Shown: piece after piece, positions 57,411 to 64,000 of the stretch | Numbering within the stretch: the first letter of the stretch is position 1 | How the letters are laid out: the number at the start of each line of letters is the position of its first letter | NCBI GenBank assembly: GCA_030248295.1 | Contig: JASANH010000167.1 | Location: 186,001-250,000 of the forward strand | Length of the DNA: 64,000 nucleotides | DNA from: Mesodorylaimus sp. YZB2_4 | Lineage: Eukaryota > Nematoda > Enoplea > Dorylaimida > Dorylaimidae | Reading direction: 5' to 3' | Made by a program: the position numbers and the translations under genes | Notes under the pieces: model-generated | The model's database searches: none | What the model was told of the DNA's origin: nothing | Seen by the model: only the letters and a program-made list of their open reading frames with translations

Positions 57411-58371
57411 CTAAATAAGTATCTGTACTGTCTGACATCTGAATAAGACTATCAGTGACTTTCTGAACTCCTTACATTTGATGGTCAACACCCCAAAATC
57501 GGCCACTGTCCCGATCGAGCGCAATATCGATTCGTAGAGGACAATTTCAGCTTGGTAGGCCCCGCGAGCAATATATGGGGCGATCGATGAGCACACCTGG
57601 GGTATGACACCCACGATGATAAAGGAGATCATTATCGACTTGACCAGCGGCATTAAAGCCATTTGCTTTTTGAGAAATAATTCTTGCTCATTCAAATGGT
57701 CTCGATTTCCCAATCCGACGGGGGCCACTGCTCCACTCGAGGTGATCTTGAACTTGTGCTGGCTACGTTTCACCTTGAGGATAATCTGGCCATAAACGAA
57801 TGTGGCCACGACGAAGAGGGACAGGTCGATGGAGCAGATGTAGGTCGCGAAGGTTTGGTGGAATGCAGTAAAATAATTCAAACACAAAATTACATGATCG
57901 TACGAATTGGGTATGGTCACCACGCCGACCACCTCATTGACCACTCCGAGCACGACACTCGCACCGATCGATATCCGGCATACCAAATCAGCGATCCGGC
58001 CGTAATTACTGCGTGATATCGATATGGCCAGCAGTCGATCCAGGCCGATGCCGCATATGATCAGGGCGCTCGGCGTGTGGCTGATGGTCTTGGTCCAGTA
58101 GACCAGCAGACACGTAGACTCGTTCATTTGAGCTGGGAGTATCTTGAACGCGAATCCGAGGCGATGCACGCCGTCAGTAACAAAACTGACCCCCATGACC
58201 ATACTGTAGAAGGCTTCGCATGCCATCATGTAGAAACAGGGAGTGTGCAGCTTCTTGTTACGACATATTATTATGAGTACGAGAATGTTGCACGCAATGC
58301 CAGTATTGCCCATCAGAAAACATGAAATTCCGGAAATGATAAATTTGTACTGCGCTGGAATGGGTTCCACC
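57411..58371 (-). CDS. Srsx-like 7TM receptor, copy G (main exon, intact)
   Basis: Minus-strand exon opening after CTTTTTCAG (edge 58371) with VEPIPAQYKFIISGISCFLM and running unbroken to the stop at 57411. Signatures as in A and F: STCLLVYW, GLDRLLAIS, GLGNRDHLNEQE, ADFGVLTIKCKEFRKSL; the tail RCQTVQILI is longer. A possible first exon lies 50-90 bases upstream (MGFHEFQN plus two bases, then GTTAAAG as donor): it has the right phase but a weak donor and no match in the other copies. F and G are convergent-divergent neighbours 1.7 kb apart. Confidence 0.86.
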
Positions 58372-60892
58372 CTGAAAAAGGTGATCATTTTCAAAATCAG
58401 ATTTAACTTGCTTCACTTTAACGCATTTTGAAATTCGTGGAACCCCATGGAGGATTGACCAGTTCCCTGACTAGTGTGATGATATCAGAGCAGTTTAAGA
58501 CAGTTTGACATAGATAAAAAGTTGCTCACTTCAAAGTTTGTGCGCATCCCAGTATTGAAAGTTTTTTTGAACAGAACAGCAACTTCTTATGGCCATTTTT
58601 TGATAAAAAAAACCAATAAGCCGTAAATAATGAGAACACTGTCAGCAGAAAAATTCTTTTAATGCTTTAATACTAGCTAGCGCACAGGTTTTAAAGTTAG
58701 GGACTTCACTTCTAGTATGTAAAACCGTCATAAGCGGCTTGAAGCGGGAAATTTAAATTTTGCAATGTAGGAAGCCTGTGAAATGGTCTATAGAGCTTTG
58801 TATGTATCGGTGCTCTCTACAAAGGCCGGCGCTCATGAATTTGGGCATCGCTAGACAGGTGCACCGCGACTGCAGTAGGATCTGAAATCTGGTTTTGTAC
58901 ATGCCAGCCCAGACTCGAGCCCAAGTATATTACTTTTCAGAATGTGGTTACAGTGAAAAACCCGACCCTGAGATGTAGAGCGGCACAAGCATGCCGGCAG
59001 AGCCAGAGCGGGTTATGTCAGACCCACAGGTCACATGGCGCAATCAGTGTTAGATCACCAGTGGTCACGATTTAACCCTCGCGCCATGTAGACCATGGCG
59101 AGTGGGGGAGAACTCTATCTTCCCTGGCTGGGAGACTCGGGTTGATGTTTCAGCAGTAGACATAGTCTCAAGAATTGCCTTGGTTCAGTCGGAGTTTTTG
59201 TCCCGTTGACTTCGGTCGGCCACCTACCTCCTGCGCCTGCCAGGCTTGGCTACAACGCCCAGACAACTGTATCGCAATGGCAACACACGCAATAATACTT
59301 ACAAAGTTAAATTGTCCATACGTATCGCTGTCGCTGATTTCATCACTGAACTAACTTCTGAAACAAAAACGTTCAAACCGAAAGTCAGTGTCTGCTACCT
59401 CAGTTGGGCCTCAGCAATGCTAGGTTTACTGTGGTTCAATGCCATCTAAGAGTTTTTATGCTGAGTCCTGAAAAACAGAAATGTACAACATAAAAAGTTG
59501 TTTGCTTCCAAGAAACAAACCCCGAATTCGCATGTTTTATTTTTGTATTTCACGTCTTTTTCTCAGCTCCTCACTGATGGACCTCATGTCATCGCTTCAC
59601 GAAGATTCATCATTTGGGTTAGTCTATTCGCAATTCCTCCAAGCCAGGGTCGACCACACCGAATTTTTTGACTGTGACCGTGCTAACTAAGAAATTCTAT
59701 CTTTGCAAATTTAAGAAACTGGAAATTTTTCGCACTGAACGAAGGCTTTCTGCTTTTTTTGTGATAGAAAGACGTCCAAATGGCCCTTATGAAGCAAAAA
59801 GTGTATCTCAACATCAAATTGTCACTCAAATCATCATAAAATTCGATAGGGCCCTACAGGCCTACTTTCAGCGCCATACCTGTGCCTCCTCCGGTACGGT
59901 GGTAGGTCAACCCTGGCCTCCAAGTCGCATCAGACAAACGGGAAATCGTTCAAATATGTGTCAGAAAGGGCACTAACCGATACTGATGGTTGCAATAAAA
60001 TCTTCTCGTACTTACAACAGGGTCGAAGATGGAAATTATTGTGGAAATATACAAATGTTCTTCGCTTTTTAATTGCTAGCGTTGACAAAGTCGATTCGCC
60101 CAAGCAGAGAGGGTATTACAGCTACAGAAATGGGTCCGCACAACTGGCCATCAGCTCCTGCTTTCCGGCGACTCAAAAAGTCGAAGGAGCCTTTCAAAGT
60201 GAAAATTTCTCAGGCCAGTTTTCCTCGAAGAAGTGCAGATAATAAGACATTTCAGTAGGCGGTGATTAGAGCTTGTATCAATAGAGCTCATTGAAGATTT
60301 CATACATATACAGATTTCCTCGTCATGAAAACTAGGTTCTATTTCTTTGTGCTTTTCGCGAAAAGTTTTTCGAATTAGCAAACTCTCAGAACTACTTTGT
60401 TTTTTTTTGGATAACGGGGAGTGAATTGGACTCGACTAAGCGTCTTACCCGTAGACTATAGTCTGATTTGATCAAAGAAATCAGGCAGCAAAGATGTTCG
60501 AGAGAGAACAGTCAGGCGCTTGCAATGTTGGATTGCAGTGAGAAAGAGAGATCAGCAACCCGAGAGCGTTGTGTACAAAGTCGAAGTCTTCGAAAAAGAA
60601 ACTGTAACTTACTACGAGAAAATCCTAAATCATCGAGCACACCATCACAAATTGAGGCCTGACAAAATCGAAAAGCGAAGAGCTCCAATTAAAACGATTG
60701 ATCTGCTGTGACTACTAGTTCCCAGACAAAACATTACAGTGTCTGCGTCCGACGGGAAGAAGTGCGGGCTGATAATGTGCTCTCGCTTATTCAGAGGCGG
60801 GAAGTATTTGAAATTTGATCTGATAGAAAGCAGGATGATGAGTTTTAAAGCAAGTTCACGCTTACTCTCATGGCTGTCTACGAACAGTGTAC
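58372..60892. other. Gene-free stretch with one dispersed repeat
   Basis: 59118-59262 is a copy of the GGTTGATGTTTC family (CTGGCTGGGAGACTCGGGTT, CTTCGGTCGGCC, TGCCAGGCTTGG). Plus-strand frames at 59668-59976 and 59958-60242 lack recognisable domains and are not called. Confidence 0.45.
59118..59262 (+). repeat. Dispersed repeat (GGTTGATGTTTC family)
   Basis: Closely parallels 52655-52790 over its whole length, including the end TGCCAGGCTTGG. Confidence 0.65.
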
Positions 60893-61350
60893 GGTAGCGG
60901 CCGCGGTGGTGCAGCCGTAGCATTCGTTATTGCTTGGGAGCGAGTGGCTGGGCTCTTCCCGGGTTCGATCCCCGGTGACGAAGGTCGGTTTGCGAACCAT
61001 GAACCCTCGCTGACCTCGCAAGTTATGCTGTGGGTGACTCACCCAGTACCGCTGAGGTGCTCCAAGTGGAGAGACAGAAGCTAAACGAGAACACTGCTCG
61101 GCCACCGCCAGAGTTCAAAGCCCGCCCGCCATCGTCCGAGGAAGTCGGTGTGCAGTCCAGGATGCCCTAGCGTGGAGGTGTTCCTAGTGGAGACGCACAC
61201 AGGGAAGCTGGTGTGTGAGGGTGCCTGGTCACCTCTCGGCCTCGTTTATCATATCAGGACTGCTGGCCGGCTAGAGGCAAAACGGGCTGGAAATCCCGTG
61301 GGGGGAACTGGGGTAACGCGGCCCCCAACCCATACAAAATTGAAAAAAAG
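60893..61350 (+). mobile_element. tRNA-derived SINE, copy S2 (most complete)
   Basis: Head: GGTGGTGCAGCCGTAGC (A-box-like) and GGGTTCGATCCCCGGTGA (B box) about 45 bases apart. Body: CTCGCTGACCTCGCAAG, CACCCAGTACCGCTGAGG. The likely 3' end is near TTGAAAAAAAG at 61340. S1 and S3 share head and body blocks. Confidence 0.7.
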
Positions 61351-61602
61351 ACAGTGTACAGGTCGAACTTTGGGCTGGAGGTACGCCCTGAACTTTACAA
61401 AACCCTACATCTGAAAAAAGTAAAACATCCTACATAGTATAAGGAAACAGATTTTAATTTTCAAACGCTCAAAAGAAGCAGTTGAGAGTTCTCACCATCA
61501 CAAAAGCCATTGCATTTGCTATGTCCATTTTTTGCTATGACGGTAACCAGATAACGAGGTAACCTCATCGTCTTCTCCCTCATCGCTGTTTTTTGCATCT
61601 CG

Positions 61603-61857
61603 ATGCTTTTCAACTTCCTTGAATTTGTAAAATCTCTTCCAGATCCGTTCGTTGGATCAAGATACGGCATCAATGGGCAAAAACTGTACAACCCGCAAAT
61701 TTTTTTTCTGAATGGAAATTGGGATCTCATGGCAAGCACAAGAGGGAAACAAAAACTACAGAAGCAGGGAACCGAGTTTCTTGGAAAGAGCGTTAAAGAT
61801 GCACACGCGTCAAAGGCCACCACCCGATTCATTTTTCTTTGTGAGTTGAAAAACTGA
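61603..61857 (+). CDS. Hypothetical small ORF
   Basis: 84 residues from ATG 61603 (MLFNFLEFVKSLPDPFVGSR…CELKN). Composition is plausible for coding, but there is no domain and no splice or promoter context that decides. Confidence 0.15.
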   Translation: MLFNFLEFVKSLPDPFVGSRYGINGQKLYNPQIFFLNGNWDLMASTRGKQKLQKQGTEFLGKSVKDAHASKATTRFIFLCELKN

Positions 61858-62349
61858 GCCGTGCCTGCCAGTCGCCACTGCCAGCTGGAGTTCCGAAGCT
61901 TGTGTCAAAGCCTGTCCGACTCTAGTGAGGGCCTTGTTCAGTCTCGTCAACCTTGACCGTTTGAGTGCCCTAAAAGGGTAAGTCCGAAAGTACAGTTGCT
62001 CAATCGTCTGGGTTTTTCTACTTTATTTTTTGGGCCGAAGCCCATTTTTGCCAGCTGGCCAGCAGTCAAACCTTGTGAGCAAGGCTGTGCGGGAACCAGC
62101 ACACACAGCAGCGTCTCTCTGCGTGTCTGTGACCAGCGCACTCAGGGTGGCGGGAGATGTGAAAGACCGAAGTACCGGGAACAATAGACTCTGACAGAAG
62201 GAAGGCGAGTCTCGCGCCGCTGAAAGATCAGCCAGAGTGGTTGACGTCTAACAGCCAAGAAAGAGGTGTCTTCCGACCGCCAAAAATGCTTGTTAGACGT
62301 CTCCTCAGAACCGCTTCCATACAGACAACCTAGACCAGACACCGACTTC

Positions 62350-62570
62350 CTAATACGAGCGGGTGCTGCGAGCCCTGTCCGTCTTAGATAGACTATCTCC
62401 TCGTTTGGCTTCCGTCTCTAAACTCGGGGCCCCTCTCGGGTACCAGCTGATGGTGAGACCTACTGTCTGGAGTGCAATGTTTGTGGTTCGTAAATCCTCC
62501 ATCACCGGGGATAACACAGTACGAGTCAAGCCACTCGCCACTGTGCGCCACCGCCCGCGGTCGCTTAGCC
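62350..62570 (-). mobile_element. tRNA-derived SINE, copy S3
   Basis: On the minus strand: GGCGAGTGGCTTGACTCGTA, TATCCCCGGTGATGGAGG, TTACGAACCACAAAC, then the body with CAGCTGGTACCCGAG. The B box is mutated (TGTTATCCCC for GGTTCGATCCCC). Confidence 0.6.
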
Positions 62571-62879
62571 GTTACATTGATGATATTTTCCTGGCCCTGG
62601 AGGCCAGCAGGAACTACCTCCGTCCTCTACCCTGCTTTCTCCACATGCAAGCATCCAGTACGCAGGTACTCTGCTAATAAGTCAGGCTTTTCTTCCTTTG
62701 ACGCACGCTCTACCTAAAAGGTGTTGCTGACGATGTCACGAGAGGTCTAATTACGAGTTTCAAAGGCATTTTTTCGATAGCCTAATTGCTCGTTGACTTC
62801 TTTCGGCAAAAACTGACTAACCAATCAACGCTGCTTCACTCTGGTCAGGGGTGATTCATGCAAGTGATACAGGTATAAC

Positions 62880-62946
62880 CTGTTTTCTTTGGGAATATAC
62901 ACGCCCTTTACGCGCTTAGGCCGCGTGTACATTCCCAAAGAAAACA
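62880..62946. repeat. Hairpin, 25-bp arms
   Basis: CTGTTTTCTTTGGGAATATA…CACGC and its inverted copy ending at 62946, with one mismatch, around a 17-base loop. Its outer motif also flanks the palindrome at 35911. Confidence 0.8.
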
Positions 62947-63117
62947 GATAGTGTTGGATGCAATCTGCACTTATCAGTGCACTGGTTCGGGGAACTGGTC
63001 TGGTCAGGCACGAGGCCGAGCGACGTATTCAGTTCCTGGTCTTGCCCTCGGGGCGATTCAGGTCTAGAACCATCAGAGCCTCCTTCAGGGCCGACGCGTG
63101 CGGCTTCTCTTTAAGTT

Positions 63118-63812
63118 GGTATATTTCGGATCTGTACCCTGCTAGGCAGACACGCGTCGAACCCGGTGGCAGCGTTTGTTTGTGACTGCAGCGAAAGCGT
63201 GCGCGCGGCCGCAGAGCACTGACCGTGTGTGGGTGCTCGCAAGCTTAGAAAACACGTGAGAAGGAAACAACTTTTGTTTAACTTTTCTGGCTGTGCAGTC
63301 GAGGAAATACCAGACTAATTAGCCCAAGCCTAGGATGCGAAAGGAACTGATATGACATGTAAGAAACCAGGGAGTAGGATACCGCGATATCCGCTAGAAA
63401 TCAAACCCTTTCCACCTACTTGGAATTATTTACTGTATGTATCCAATTCACGCGTGCGAATGCTTTGGGGTCATTAATACAGAGTCGTAACTCCCCCTGG
63501 GAAAAGGTGATTCAGTATGCAAGGCTTACAAGTTACTTTTTGGCGTCTAGCGAAGGGGTTTGTATTATCGAAGTATGTACATAATACAACTGCTGAACAA
63601 AGCATTTCTATATCTTTCAAATGTACTCTTAGGCGTCCGGGCCCAAGAAAGACAAAAATAAATCAACAGCGCTTTTCAGATAGCCAAGCTTAGAGTCAAG
63701 TATCACGCGACTTGTCTAGCGACCGCGCTCACGATTTCGTTGCGGTCGCAAACAGTCGCTGCCTCTGGCGTTGACGCATGTCTGCCTAGCAGGGTACAGA
63801 TTCGAAATATGC
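63118..63812. mobile_element. Fold-back element FB2
   Basis: Second copy of the element at 18868. The left arm (TATATTTCGGATCTGTACC, CTAGGCAGACACGCGTCGAA…) is full length. The centre (CTCCCCCTGGGAAA, GAAGTATGTA, GAACAAAGCATTTCTA) matches FB1. Only about 100 bases of the right arm (63710-63812) remain, ending GCCTAGCAGGGTACAGATTC then GAAATATGC. Confidence 0.8.
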
Positions 63813-64000
63813 TCCGAGTTGTGAGTTTTTCGGCTCTTGTGTGTGATTGCGAAATCACATGTACACGAGGTGTCGTGGACTGCGTGGGTTCATTCCTGCG
63901 GCTAAGGCTGTCCATCGACTTGTCCTGGTATCCTCTAGGATTGACCAAGGATTCCGCTGGCGTCATGAACAGGATTTGAACCTACTGTATGAGGGCAGAG
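63813..64000. other. Window end, nothing seen
   Basis: No feature recognised. Confidence 0.4.

Noticed and set aside
24303..58371. The neighbouring receptors as the receptors of the allatostatin-C-like peptides.
   Set aside because: Their sequence type (Srsx-like, DRL, no NPxxY) does not resemble somatostatin/allatostatin-C receptors; proximity alone is not evidence.
62363..62677. A plus-strand frame containing RYIDDIF, resembling the reverse-transcriptase active-site motif.
   Set aside because: The frame runs antisense through a SINE and none of the flanking reverse-transcriptase motifs are present; a chance match.

Overview
This is a window of animal nuclear DNA, not prokaryotic. Genes are split by short GT-AG introns of about 45-330 bp, coding density is low, and the intergenic space is full of tRNA-derived SINEs, fold-back elements, a decayed mariner, MITE-like hairpins and segmental duplications. 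The gene content points to an ecdysozoan: nematode-Srsx-like seven-transmembrane receptors, a secreted EB/lustrin-type cysteine-rich protein, and two short precursors ending in an allatostatin-C-like ring (C-Y-F-S-P-I-Q-C). The receptor and EB/lustrin repertoire looks nematode-like. I cannot exclude a tardigrade or another ecdysozoan, and I name no species.

Layout. 0-3 kb: receptor copy A, broken by one missing base. 4.0-7.2 kb: an eight-exon secreted EB/lustrin gene (674 aa predicted) in which every intron is phase 1. 10.2-11.2 kb: receptor B. 13.2-14.1 kb: a dead mariner transposon with long inverted repeats. 14.7-15.4 kb: a second, very similar copy of the last part of the EB/lustrin gene fused to a SINE, giving an open chimeric reading frame; with receptor C (17.2-18.1 kb, frameshifted) it forms a degenerated duplicate of the 6.8-11.2 kb segment. 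18.9-19.7 kb: a fold-back element with arms of about 335 bp. 20.9-21.8 kb: a GC-rich promoter-like island (CCAAT, E-box, GC box, CRE) ahead of a small secretory or membrane reading frame. 23.0-23.8 kb: divergent HMG-box-like (-) and SAM-domain (+) genes. 24.3 kb: first allatostatin-C-like gene. 27-30 and 37.6-39.5 kb: a duplicated block carrying receptors D and E. 30-37 kb: hairpin elements. 47.7 kb: second allatostatin-C-like gene. 49.7 kb: a 29-bp palindromic minisatellite. 54.8-58.4 kb: receptors F (+) and G (-). 59-64 kb: SINEs and a second fold-back element.

The window is best read as a lineage-specific cluster of near-identical receptors (five apparently intact, two broken) that has grown by segmental duplication in a repeat-rich region, interleaved with two paralogous peptide-hormone genes. 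The peptide genes share promoter, intron position and a nearly invariant C-terminal cyclic peptide, and are the most interesting content. Whether the peptides act on the neighbouring receptors cannot be told from sequence. Every receptor has a conserved splice acceptor just before transmembrane segment 1, so each lacks a short 5' exon that I could not place.
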